This document shows, one piece after another, positions 26,966-35,893 of a stretch of 46,976 bases of DNA. How positions within the stretch are numbered: the stretch's first letter is position 1; every line of letters starts with the position of its first letter. This DNA comes from Alphaproteobacteria bacterium (GTDB lineage Bacteria; Pseudomonadota; Alphaproteobacteria; Puniceispirillales; Puniceispirillaceae), in contig JADHLH010000011.1 of NCBI GenBank assembly GCA_016780765.1, forward strand, positions 1 to 46,976, in the 5' to 3' direction. The translations under genes were made by a program, and so were the position numbers. The notes under the pieces are model-generated. The model was not told the DNA's origin, did no database searches, and saw nothing but the letters and a program-made list of their open reading frames with translations.

Positions 26966-28362
26966 TGGCCGCCAGCAGCCCTGACAAAACATCAGCAAAG
27001 GACATGTCTGCAAAGGACATGTCTGCAAAGGACACATCTGCAGACGACCCATCTGCAGACGACACTGCGCGGGCAACCGCGGCGCTGGACCGGCTGGCCG
27101 CCCTTCACCCAAAGCTTATCGACCTTGGTCTGACCCGCACCTTTGACCTGCTGGACCGCCTTGGCAACCCGCACCACCGCCTGCCGCCCGTGATCCATGT
27201 TGCCGGTACCAATGGCAAGGGGTCGGTGATTGCCCTGATGCGGGCCATGGCCGAGGCTGCCGGCCTGTCTGTGCATGTTTATACATCGCCGCATCTATGC
27301 CGCTTTAACGAGCGCATCCGTCTTGCCGGAAACCTGATTGCTGATGGCGCGCTGGCCGATCTGCTGGAAGAGGTGGAACGTGCAAATGGCGACGAACCTG
27401 TGACCTTTTTCGAAGTTACGACAGCGGCAGCGTTCCTTGCCTTTTCCCGCAGCAAGGCTGATCTGCTGCTGCTGGAAACCGGCCTTGGCGGCGCCTTGGA
27501 TTCAACAAATGTTCTGGATGGCCCGGCCGCAACCGTCATTACCCCGATTGCGCGCGATCATGAACATTTTCTGGGCAGTGATCTTGCCGGCATTGCTGGT
27601 CAGAAAGCCGGTATCATGCGGGCAGATACGCCATGCCTGTGCGCCGCACAGGATCAAGTGGTCATGGATGCGCTGGACAGTCATGCCGCGGTGGTGGGCA
27701 CAAGGGCTGTCGCTGTCGACCGTGATATCCTGTGGCAGCTTGAAGATAATGGCGGCGTGGTGGTGCGGGCCCATGGCAATGTTCTGACACTGGCACCGCC
27801 CGGATTGTTTGGCCATCACCAGATGCAGAACGCGGCGCTGGCTGCCGCCGCGCTCAATTCAGCCATGCCTGATCTGGATTTCGAGATGGGCGGGCAAGGC
27901 ACTGCCACGGCCAGCTGGCCGGGGCGGCTGCAAAGGCTTGCGAATGGCCATCTGACACAGATTGCGGCCGAGCGCGCCATATGGCTTGACGGGGCGCATA
28001 ATGCGCATGGTGCCAGTGCGCTCGCAGCGGCGCTGAAACAGCTGTCGCCAACGGGCACATGGCATTTTGTGACAGGTGCATTGAACACCCGCCCGCCAGC
28101 CGAGTTTCTTGAGAAGATTGCCCCTTTGGCGGCATCGCTTCATTGCGTGGTCATTCCGGACCAGCCATCCAGCCTGCCGGCCCATGAACTGGTGAATGCG
28201 GCCACACCTCTGTTCAGCGCCGCGCAACCTGCAGCATCGATTGGCGCTGCGCTGTCAGCCATCACCATAAGTGATGATCCGGACAACGCGCCTGTGATGA
28301 TTTGCGGATCGCTCTATCTTGCCGGCCATGTGCTGGCGGCCAATGGCACCCTGCCCGCATGA
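26965..28362 (+). CDS. folC: Folylpolyglutamate synthase / dihydrofolate synthase
   Basis: A 465-residue Mur-ligase-family enzyme that adds glutamate to dihydropteroate and folates. HVAGTNGKGSV is the ATP-binding loop, YTSPHLCRFNERIR the folate/Mg region, LLETGLGGALDSTN and ITPIARDHEHFLG the central motifs, and WLDGAHN marks the C-terminal domain. Start and overlap with accD fit well. Residues 10-34 are an insertion of five consecutive five-residue units (Ser-Ala-Lys/Asp-Asp-x), encoded by a 15-bp tandem repeat, ahead of the normal FolC opening near residue 37. Confidence 0.95.
   Translation: MAASSPDKTSAKDMSAKDMSAKDTSADDPSADDTARATAALDRLAALHPKLIDLGLTRTFDLLDRLGNPHHRLPPVIHVAGTNGKGSVIALMRAMAEAAGLSVHVYTSPHLCRFNERIRLAGNLIADGALADLLEEVERANGDEPVTFFEVTTAAAFLAFSRSKADLLLLETGLGGALDSTNVLDGPAATVITPIARDHEHFLGSDLAGIAGQKAGIMRADTPCLCAAQDQVVMDALDSHAAVVGTRAVAVDRDILWQLEDNGGVVVRAHGNVLTLAPPGLFGHHQMQNAALAAAALNSAMPDLDFEMGGQGTATASWPGRLQRLANGHLTQIAAERAIWLDGAHNAHGASALAAALKQLSPTGTWHFVTGALNTRPPAEFLEKIAPLAASLHCVVIPDQPSSLPAHELVNAATPLFSAAQPAASIGAALSAITISDDPDNAPVMICGSLYLAGHVLAANGTLPA
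26992..27066. repeat. Five 15-bp tandem units at the 5' end of folC
   Basis: The unit TCTGCAAAGGACATG is repeated five times without gaps; the last two copies change AAAG to AGAC. Each unit encodes SAKDM, SAKDT, SADDP or SADDT, so copy-number change would keep the reading frame. Confidence 0.92.
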
Positions 28363-28414
28363 ACCATCGCACATTTATGCGCCGACCACGCCAGTCGTGA
28401 ATTTCCGGGCCGTC

Positions 28415-28738
28415 TTAGCTGATCGTGTCGTTGATCCAGGCTTCGAGATGCGACTTCGGCACGGCACCAATTTTCTCGGCAACAACCTCACCGCCCTTGA
28501 AGATCAACAGGGTCGGGATGCCGCGCACATTATATTGCTGCGGTGTCAGCGGATTTTCATCGATGTTCAATTTGATGATCGAAAGCGCATCACCCTTGGC
28601 ATCGCTGATTTCTTCCAGCGCCGGCCCGATCGCCTTGCAGGGGCCGCACCATTCCGCCCAGAAATCCACCAGAACAGGTTTGTCTGCCTGCAGGACATCT
28701 GTGGAAAAATCGCTGTCCGTCGTCTTTGAAGTTGCCAT
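28415..28738 (-). CDS. trxA: Thioredoxin
   Basis: A 107-residue thioredoxin. WAEWCGPCK at residues 27-35 is the redox active site, DFWAEW the strand before it, and RGIPTLLIFKGGE carries the cis-proline. The ATG at 28738 is chosen because it gives the normal length; the frame is open upstream for 30 codons without similarity. It is convergent with folC (52-base gap) and lies 86 bases downstream of the addBA gene, a pairing I recall from other alphaproteobacteria. Confidence 0.96.
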   Translation of the reverse strand: MATSKTTDSDFSTDVLQADKPVLVDFWAEWCGPCKAIGPALEEISDAKGDALSIIKLNIDENPLTPQQYNVRGIPTLLIFKGGEVVAEKIGAVPKSHLEAWINDTIS

Positions 28739-28824
28739 CTTGAATTGCCCCCGTCGGTTTGACCTGGCCGCACATGTTGTTGGTCGGCCGCCTGAACTGA
28801 AAGTAGGCACAAGGTCCCGGAGCG

Positions 28825-31800
28825 TCAAGCGGTGCCGGGCAAATCACCGGGATTCAAGGCAGCTTGCCGTGCATCTGCAGACAATTCCTGGATCTGGGCC
28901 GCCTCGGTCCAGACCAGCAAGGTCACAATGTCATCATCGGGATAAATCTGTTCCAGAAGCGCGGCATAAAGAGCCATCTGGCGGGTATAGGCGGCGGGCG
29001 TGACCTGCGGCATCGGGCCTGTCTTGAAGTCCGCAACAAGCACTTGGCCCGCACCGACATACAGCCGGTCAATCTGTCCGGCAACGCCGTCCCCGCCAAC
29101 CACGCCGCTGATCGACACCTCGGCCAGCGCGCGCTCACTAAACAGATCGGCAAGTGCCGGCATCGCCATCACCTTCATCACATCATCAATCAGCACGCCG
29201 CCTGCCTCGGCAGACACGTCAGTTTGCGATGCGACCATGCGCCGTGCCGCATCGGCCCGCTGGGACGGGGCAATCGCTGGCAATATTTCAAACAGCCGGT
29301 GCGCCAGCCGTCCGCGGGCCATTGCTGTGCTTGCCGTACCAATGCCGGTGCCGGGTGCCGGGGCCATGCGGGCGCCTTCATCAGGCTGGGACGGGCGAAG
29401 CGGGCGCGGCGGGCTTGGCTCAACCGGCGCCGGCTGTTCCAGCCACAGCGGCTTGTCTGCGTCTTTGGCAAGGGGCGGCGGTGATGTATCCACAGGCCTT
29501 GCAACCGGTGCAGGCGGCGCATCCTCCTGCAAACGCAGCGTGCCATCATCTTCAGTGACAAAACTGCCCATGTCAGTGGCGGCATCGCGTATCCGCTCAT
29601 AGGCGCTGCTTTTCATGAAGCGCTGGTGGGCAGCTTCCCACCCGCCAATCACCAGCCCGTCGCGCGCCCGCGTCATCGCCACATATAAAAGCCTGTTCTC
29701 TTCCTGTTTTGCGGCGTCATCTACCTGCATTTTGGCAGTCGTGACGAAGTCTGGCCGCCCGCCCGCCGACGGGGCCCAATAGACAAAGTCGCTTTGCGAA
29801 TCCTTGATCAGACGGTCACGGTTGCTGCTTGCCCGCAGCATATCCGGCAGAACGACCAGCGGTGCCTCCAGCCCCTTTGCGCCATGGATTGTCATGACCC
29901 TGATTTCGTTGGCTGCCGCAGCATCCATATCGCGCCTGACCTCGCCGCCACTGCCACGCACCAGCGCCAGAAACTCGGTCAGCGAAACCCCGCCGCCATT
30001 GCCAAAGCTCTGCGCCAGCGCCAGAAAGTGATCGAGCGCCTCGTCAACAGCACTGCCAAGCCGTGCCCGGAAAGCCTGTCTGCATGCGCCAAGCACAGTG
30101 CTGAAAAACGAGAAAACAGACGCCCTGTCTGCCACAGCCCTGAAATGTGACAGGCGTTCGGCCATTCTGCCAATATCGCTATCAGCGCCCCGATGCGACA
30201 TCAGACGCGCATAAAGCGATGCATCCCCCCGCCCATGCGCCAGTTCAAAAAGGCCGTCCTCATCCAGGCCGAACAGCGGTGACTTCAGTACCGTGGCAAG
30301 CTGCAGATCATCCTCGGGAAGCAATACGACATCGCCCAGCGCCAGCAAATCCTTGATCTCGATCTGGTCTTGCAGTGTCATGCGGTCGGCGCCCGCCACC
30401 GGCAATCCGGCACGTTGCAAGGCAGCCATCAAAAGCTTGTAATAGCGGCCACGCTTGCGCAGCAGGATCATCACATCCCCCGGCTGCAACAACCGGCCAG
30501 ATGACAGTCTGTGACTGCCGATCATCCCGGCAAGCCTGCGTGTGACATCAGCAGCAGCCTGCGCCGCAGCGTCTTCTGGCAGCTGTACCGCGGGCGGGGC
30601 AAACATGGGCAGTATTCTCGGATTAGCCTCCACCTTGGTGACTGGCCATATCCCCACAAAACCGCCAACCTGCTTGCGCGCCGAGCGATGCGCCAGAAAG
30701 TCGGGAAGCCGCGGCGGGTCGGTGATGCCATCCAGCCCGGCCATCACCCGGTTGACCAGATCAAGGACCGGTTGCGCCGTGCGGAACGACACATCAAGTG
30801 ACAGGTCACGCAGCGGATGGTGTTGCGTGCGGGCACGGGTCTGCAGGTCGAGCCTGACAACGCCCAGCACTGCCGGGTCTGCACCCTGAAAGGAATAGAT
30901 CGACTGTTTGAAGTCGCCAACGATGAACAGGGTGCGGCGGGCGTCAGGATCATCCATGGGGCTGTCGAAGAACTCATCACTCAGCCGCCGCAAAAGCTGC
31001 CATTGTGGCGGGCTGGTATCCTGCGCCTCATCAACCAGCATATGCCGAATCGCGCTGTCCAGTTTCCAGGCCACCCATTCCGCCGAATCGCTTTGCTGCA
31101 GCAGGGCATTCGTCAGCCCGATCAGATCATCATAATCAAGAAGGCCAAGCCGGCGCTTCAGGGCCGTATAGCCGACATGAAAGGCGCGCCCATAAACATA
31201 AAGCGCGCGTGTCAGCTGGCGGCAACTTTCGGCTATGCGGGCGATAACAAAGCCGGCAAGTGCCCTCTGTACAGATTGCAGAATACCCACAAGATCGGGA
31301 AGTTGCGCGCGCAGAGCGGCATTCGACAGGCCGCGTTCTGATGATGGCTGGCCGTTCGTGAACAATGTCGAAATCAGCAGATCGATATGATAACGACGCC
31401 CGAAATCATCTTCACCAAGCCAGGTGGTGATCTGCGCCGCACGGGTGACATGCGTCTTCACTTCGCAATCGGCAAGCACCGCAGCGGCAGCACGCAGGCG
31501 TTCGCTATCAATGCCGTCAAGCGCCTTTGACAACAACGCCTCGGGGTCCAGATCAGCCGGCACCCCGCAATTGTCAATAAAATGGGCATCAAGATTGGCA
31601 AGAATGGCGGGATCATCAAGGCGTTGTTCGGCACGCACAAGATTGGCGAGCAGGTCGTCTGCATTGCCCTCACCTGCATGTTCGGCAAGGGTGGCAATCG
31701 CGCTTTCCATCGCGGGATCACCGCTTTGCATCAAGCTTTCCCGCACCTGCATCTTCAGGCGCGCCTGTTCCAGTTCATCCGCCAGTTCGGCATTCGGCAC

Positions 31801-34800
31801 GATACCGGCCTCGATCGGGAAGCGGCGCAATATGGACTGGCAAAAGGAATGCACTGTTTCGATACGCGGGCCATCATCACTATCAAGAATCTCAGCAAAC
31901 AGGCTGCGCGCATTCCTCAGCATTGACTGTGACGGCACAGCGATTCCCATAGCTGCCAGATCCTTTGCCAGATCATCGCTCGTCATCACCGTCCATTCAG
32001 CGAGCCGGGCCGAGATGCGGTTCTGCATTTCGGCAGCGGCGGCACGGGTATAGGTGACACACAGAATGCTTTCGGGCGGCGCACCATCCAGCATGAGGCG
32101 CAGTACCCGGTCGGTCAGCAGCTTGGTCTTGCCGGTGCCAGCATTCGCCGACACAAATACCGATACAGCCGGATCGGAGGCAGCTTCCTGCTGGCGCGAT
32201 GCATCGGCCGCAACCATCTTGTCGATATCACTGCGGTCACCAGCACCGACAGTTTGCGATGCATGATCCTGAATGAAGGCCTGGGCCTGAATGCTGTCAG
32301 CACCCCCGTTGGCTGATGCTGCTGGCAGCCATTCATCAACACGTGACAGATGATCATAACGGGCAAATGGCAAGCGGACCGACGGGTCGGGAAGGCTGGC
32401 ATAGGCGGTCGCCGGATCATCAAAGCTGGTGAACAGCGCAGCAAGACTGTCCCGCGCAGCATCAGCCTGCCAGCCATCAGGCATCACATTCATGATGCGT
32501 CCCGCCTCGCCGCGCCGACCCGCCAGTTTCCAGTACTGCATCGCGATAACCGGCGCTGCGTCAATACCGGCAAAGCCCCCGTACGCCGCGATCACCGCCT
32601 CGGTCAGTAACTGTGTGCGGCGACCAGCCTCCACCTCGGATACGGCTGGCACACTGCCGGTTTTGTAATCCAGAACGGCCAGACCACCATCCTGCATCTG
32701 GTCGATCCTGTCAGCCCGCGCCTTGATCGCAGCCGGGCCAGCCGGCGCATCGATCGGTATGTTCCCGTCAACTTCTACATGTGAGCGGGCAAGATCGGCA
32801 CGCCGCCTGCCCTCGGTCTCGATGAACCAGGCAGACATCAGCTCAAAGGCAGGCCACCAGAAGACACGGACACTGGAAATCTGCCAGAACGGTTCGAAAT
32901 AACGCCGCCCGAAAGCCCGCAATTCGCCAAGCGCATCACTGCCAAACGGGCCTTTCGGATGGGCCTTGATAAAGGCTGCCAGCGCGTCATGGACAATATT
33001 GCCGCGCAGTGCCGCATCTGGCGCGCGGTCGATATCATCAAGCGGACGAAGGCCAAGAATGCGCTTGGCATAGATGCTGTAGGGATCGCTGATCCAGTCA
33101 TCAATTTCAGTTGCTGAAAACGTACGGGGCCGCACATCTACCGGCGGGCATGGTTCAGGACGTCCGACAGGTGAAAATGCCGGTACAGGTGCAAGCATCG
33201 ACAGCCGCGTCTTGATAACATCCCCGCGATCAAGGGCATCGGTGATCTGCAAGGCGGCAAGCACCGCTTCAAGACGCTGTAACCAGCGGCTGGGCGTGGT
33301 CACAACATCACCATCACGAAGCGCACGGGTGACAATCACATCCGGCGTGCAGATCGCCATCCAGACATCATGCGCGCTCAACCCGCTGCGCCAGTTATGC
33401 GGCAACAAGCCGGCCGACTGCCGCATCTCTGCATTCATCCACGGGTCCGTTTCAGGACGCGGCGGCCAGTTACCTTCATTGAAACCGCCGATGATCAGCC
33501 TGTCCGCGCTTTGCATACGCGCCTCAAAAGGGCCAAGAATTGACAGGCGCGGATGGGCCGGCCAGCTTGGACGCACAGTCTTTCCGTCCATCAGCGTCTT
33601 CAGAATATGCGGGAATGATTTGGGGTCTGCTTCAAAGGAGCTGCCCTGCGCCACCATCGCACTCAGAAGATCGGCGGCAGCGCGTCCATCATCGCCCCGC
33701 CACGCCTGCTCTGCCCCGTCAGCCTCATCGATACTGCCATCTTCCAGCTGCCGGCATGACGCCATACGTTCGGCAGCCCGACCAAGCGCGCCCGCGAGGC
33801 TGGACAGTGTCGGTGCCGTATTTTTCCAGATGGCGCACAAATCGGCCAGCGGCACGGCGATATGCTGGTCCACAAACACATGAAGATCGGATCCTGGCTC
33901 AAGACAGGACAAAATGCCGTCAATGCCCGGTGCCGGACGATAGCCACGCCAGAGCTTGCGTTCCATATCGCGCACTTTCTTTCTGAAATCGGCAGCTGGC
34001 ATGCCGCCTGCCGCCTTTGGATGTTTCAGAAACCCCAGCGCGGACAGAGGTGAAAAATCCTCGCCAATCATCTGCACAAGCAACATCAGGAACCCGCCGG
34101 CACCGCATTCCGACAGCGGCCGGCCTGCCGAATCATCAGCATCGATACCCCATCGCTGCAGCGCCGCAATCACCGCTTCGGCAAGCTGGCGGTCCGGTGT
34201 GATCAGTGCTGCGGTCTTTTCTGGTTCTTCCAGCACTTCGCGCATGGCCAACGCGATCATATTTGCCTCGGTGGCGCGGTTAGGCGCCTCGAGCACGGTC
34301 AGCCCGGCCAGCGCGTCCCGGCCCAGATCAGGCTGGGTGCTGCCAAGCTGCCGCCAGTCAGCAGTCAACGCCGCCGGTTTGAAAGCCTGACGCATCAGCG
34401 CACGCCGCATTGAGGATTGCGCGGCCTCGCTGATATTATGTGGCCAGGCCAATAGATCGCCCGGCACCATATCAAGGCTGTCCAGCAGCACCGAAAGTTG
34501 ATGTTGCGGGTGCCCGGCATCATCGCGAATATGCTGCCAGTCATCACCGGCAGTGGTGTCCAGCCCCGGCAGCACCACATGGCCGTTCGGCAGATCAACA
34601 ACACAGCCAATGAGTTCGCGCGTCGAGGCGAAGGTGCCGGTGGACCCGGCAATGATGATCATGTCCTGCGGGCATTGCTCACGCCAGATGTCGCATCGCA
34701 GCCGCAGCAGTCTGTTCCGCCGGTCCGCTGCATCAATCACCCCGCCCTCTTCCAGAATCAATGGCCAGCGGTCGTTTAGAATGCTCAGCAGCGCGATGAT

Positions 34801-35289
34801 GTCCTGCCAATGCACCGAAAACCTGTCGGGCAGCAATTCGCGAAGCTGCGCCGGCTTGGCGTCAGCATTGCTTAACGCGTCCAGAAGCCGGCCCAGCGAG
34901 TCTGCCAGCATTACGGTTTGTGGCGGCGTCGGGGCCATGCCGCCAAGGGTAAAGCCACGCAGCAGCCGGGCCAATGTCAGTTGCCGTTTCAGCGGGTCTA
35001 TTGCGGGGGGACACAGGGCATCAATGTCCGGCATCGACAGCATGTCCGGGCTGTCATCCTCAACATCACCGAGCGGCACGATGCGCGGCAGCAAGCTGGC
35101 CTGACCATTCTGAATTTCCAGAAATGCCGCGCGCAGTGATTGCGCCGCCCGCCGGGACGGCACCATGATCATCGCCCGTGCCAGAGATTCCGAATCACCA
35201 GCCAGCTTGCCAATACCGTCAGCAAGCGCCGACGCAAATGGCACGCCCGCGGCGATGGTATAAACAGATTTCCGGAACAGGTCGGTCAT
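28825..35289 (-). CDS. Fused AddB-AddA double-strand-break repair helicase-nuclease
   Basis: One uninterrupted frame of 2154 residues joins two proteins that are normally separate. Residues ~1-988 are AddB: no Walker A motif, a recognisable PSRRAAQSLR opening, and a RecB-type nuclease (ADRIDQM, then LDYKTG with Asp874). A ~40-residue linker rich in Ala, Asp and Ser follows. Residues ~1030-2154 are AddA, a UvrD-type helicase: Walker A SANAGTGKT with Lys1054, LVDEAQD at ~1418-1424, GDFKQSIYSFQGAD, VMTIHGAKGLE, LLYVAMTRARD, and a C-terminal nuclease (QIDRLY, then ADFKTG with Asp2087). Together they unwind and resect broken ends for RecA. The ATG at 35289 (MTDLF) gives the normal AddB start. A Met at residue 1025 could in principle restart AddA, but no ribosome site precedes it. 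Confidence 0.93.
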   Translation of the reverse strand: MTDLFRKSVYTIAAGVPFASALADGIGKLAGDSESLARAMIMVPSRRAAQSLRAAFLEIQNGQASLLPRIVPLGDVEDDSPDMLSMPDIDALCPPAIDPLKRQLTLARLLRGFTLGGMAPTPPQTVMLADSLGRLLDALSNADAKPAQLRELLPDRFSVHWQDIIALLSILNDRWPLILEEGGVIDAADRRNRLLRLRCDIWREQCPQDMIIIAGSTGTFASTRELIGCVVDLPNGHVVLPGLDTTAGDDWQHIRDDAGHPQHQLSVLLDSLDMVPGDLLAWPHNISEAAQSSMRRALMRQAFKPAALTADWRQLGSTQPDLGRDALAGLTVLEAPNRATEANMIALAMREVLEEPEKTAALITPDRQLAEAVIAALQRWGIDADDSAGRPLSECGAGGFLMLLVQMIGEDFSPLSALGFLKHPKAAGGMPAADFRKKVRDMERKLWRGYRPAPGIDGILSCLEPGSDLHVFVDQHIAVPLADLCAIWKNTAPTLSSLAGALGRAAERMASCRQLEDGSIDEADGAEQAWRGDDGRAAADLLSAMVAQGSSFEADPKSFPHILKTLMDGKTVRPSWPAHPRLSILGPFEARMQSADRLIIGGFNEGNWPPRPETDPWMNAEMRQSAGLLPHNWRSGLSAHDVWMAICTPDVIVTRALRDGDVVTTPSRWLQRLEAVLAALQITDALDRGDVIKTRLSMLAPVPAFSPVGRPEPCPPVDVRPRTFSATEIDDWISDPYSIYAKRILGLRPLDDIDRAPDAALRGNIVHDALAAFIKAHPKGPFGSDALGELRAFGRRYFEPFWQISSVRVFWWPAFELMSAWFIETEGRRRADLARSHVEVDGNIPIDAPAGPAAIKARADRIDQMQDGGLAVLDYKTGSVPAVSEVEAGRRTQLLTEAVIAAYGGFAGIDAAPVIAMQYWKLAGRRGEAGRIMNVMPDGWQADAARDSLAALFTSFDDPATAYASLPDPSVRLPFARYDHLSRVDEWLPAASANGGADSIQAQAFIQDHASQTVGAGDRSDIDKMVAADASRQQEAASDPAVSVFVSANAGTGKTKLLTDRVLRLMLDGAPPESILCVTYTRAAAAEMQNRISARLAEWTVMTSDDLAKDLAAMGIAVPSQSMLRNARSLFAEILDSDDGPRIETVHSFCQSILRRFPIEAGIVPNAELADELEQARLKMQVRESLMQSGDPAMESAIATLAEHAGEGNADDLLANLVRAEQRLDDPAILANLDAHFIDNCGVPADLDPEALLSKALDGIDSERLRAAAAVLADCEVKTHVTRAAQITTWLGEDDFGRRYHIDLLISTLFTNGQPSSERGLSNAALRAQLPDLVGILQSVQRALAGFVIARIAESCRQLTRALYVYGRAFHVGYTALKRRLGLLDYDDLIGLTNALLQQSDSAEWVAWKLDSAIRHMLVDEAQDTSPPQWQLLRRLSDEFFDSPMDDPDARRTLFIVGDFKQSIYSFQGADPAVLGVVRLDLQTRARTQHHPLRDLSLDVSFRTAQPVLDLVNRVMAGLDGITDPPRLPDFLAHRSARKQVGGFVGIWPVTKVEANPRILPMFAPPAVQLPEDAAAQAAADVTRRLAGMIGSHRLSSGRLLQPGDVMILLRKRGRYYKLLMAALQRAGLPVAGADRMTLQDQIEIKDLLALGDVVLLPEDDLQLATVLKSPLFGLDEDGLFELAHGRGDASLYARLMSHRGADSDIGRMAERLSHFRAVADRASVFSFFSTVLGACRQAFRARLGSAVDEALDHFLALAQSFGNGGGVSLTEFLALVRGSGGEVRRDMDAAAANEIRVMTIHGAKGLEAPLVVLPDMLRASSNRDRLIKDSQSDFVYWAPSAGGRPDFVTTAKMQVDDAAKQEENRLLYVAMTRARDGLVIGGWEAAHQRFMKSSAYERIRDAATDMGSFVTEDDGTLRLQEDAPPAPVARPVDTSPPPLAKDADKPLWLEQPAPVEPSPPRPLRPSQPDEGARMAPAPGTGIGTASTAMARGRLAHRLFEILPAIAPSQRADAARRMVASQTDVSAEAGGVLIDDVMKVMAMPALADLFSERALAEVSISGVVGGDGVAGQIDRLYVGAGQVLVADFKTGPMPQVTPAAYTRQMALYAALLEQIYPDDDIVTLLVWTEAAQIQELSADARQAALNPGDLPGTA

Positions 35290-35361
35290 GCCGCCACTAT
35301 AGAAGCAGAAGCGCATGGCGGTAAGAGACTGTGTAACAAATTTGCGTGAGGACCCGGCCAA

Positions 35362-35385
35362 AGATCAGGGCCAGAGATCAGGGCC
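35362..35385. repeat. Direct repeat AGATCAGGGCC x2
   Basis: Exact 11-base copies at 35362-35372 and 35375-35385 (13-base period) lie between the addBA start and the tsaE stop. Confidence 0.8.
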
Positions 35386-35389
35386 AGTG

Positions 35390-35875
35390 TCAGGTTATGT
35401 TCTGCATCTGTGTGCGCAATGCGTCCAGCACCGGCTGCCAGCGTGCATCACCACTGATCTGTGCAACCCGGCTGGTCGCATCAACACCATCGACAAGTGT
35501 GATGGTCAAGGCGGTGCGCGGCAGAAACGCGCCAAGGCGTTGCGGCCATTCGATCAGACAGATGGCATCGATAAACGCATCCTCGATGCCGAGTTCCAAC
35601 GACTCTTCAGGTGTTTCCAGCCGATAGAGATCAAAATGCATGATCGGCGGCAATGCATCCGGCTCATATGTTTGCACAAGGGTAAAAGTCGGGCTGGGGA
35701 TGTCATCCTCTGCCGGACAGGCCGCCTGAATAATGCCGCGTGCCAGCACCGATTTTCCGGCACCAAGCGCACCTTCAAGGGCAATGACATCCCCGGCCTG
35801 CAAATGCCCGGACAGCAAAAGACCCAGCCGCGCGGTGGCGGCCGGGTCCTGAAGCGTGAGTTGCAATTCCAGCAT
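35390..35875 (-). CDS. tsaE: tRNA threonylcarbamoyladenosine biosynthesis ATPase TsaE
   Basis: A 161-residue P-loop ATPase. GALGAGKSVLARG near residue 34 is Walker A, SPTFTLVQTYE is switch I, and MHFDLYRLE and ICLIEWPQRLG are the remaining family motifs. It supports TsaB/TsaD in making t6A37 on ANN-decoding tRNAs. It lies 18 bases after the ahcY stop on the same strand and about 100 bases before addBA. The phosphotransferase (amgK-like) and nucleotidyltransferase (murU-like) genes that I recall between tsaE and addB in relatives are absent. Confidence 0.93.
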   Translation of the reverse strand: MLELQLTLQDPAATARLGLLLSGHLQAGDVIALEGALGAGKSVLARGIIQAACPAEDDIPSPTFTLVQTYEPDALPPIMHFDLYRLETPEESLELGIEDAFIDAICLIEWPQRLGAFLPRTALTITLVDGVDATSRVAQISGDARWQPVLDALRTQMQNIT

Positions 35876-35893
35876 TATCTATTCTGGCATAAT

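Noticed and set aside
32130-32217. Independent internal start for AddA at Met1025
   Set aside because: There is an ATG, but no ribosome site before it and no stop codon upstream in frame, so one fused product is the simpler reading.
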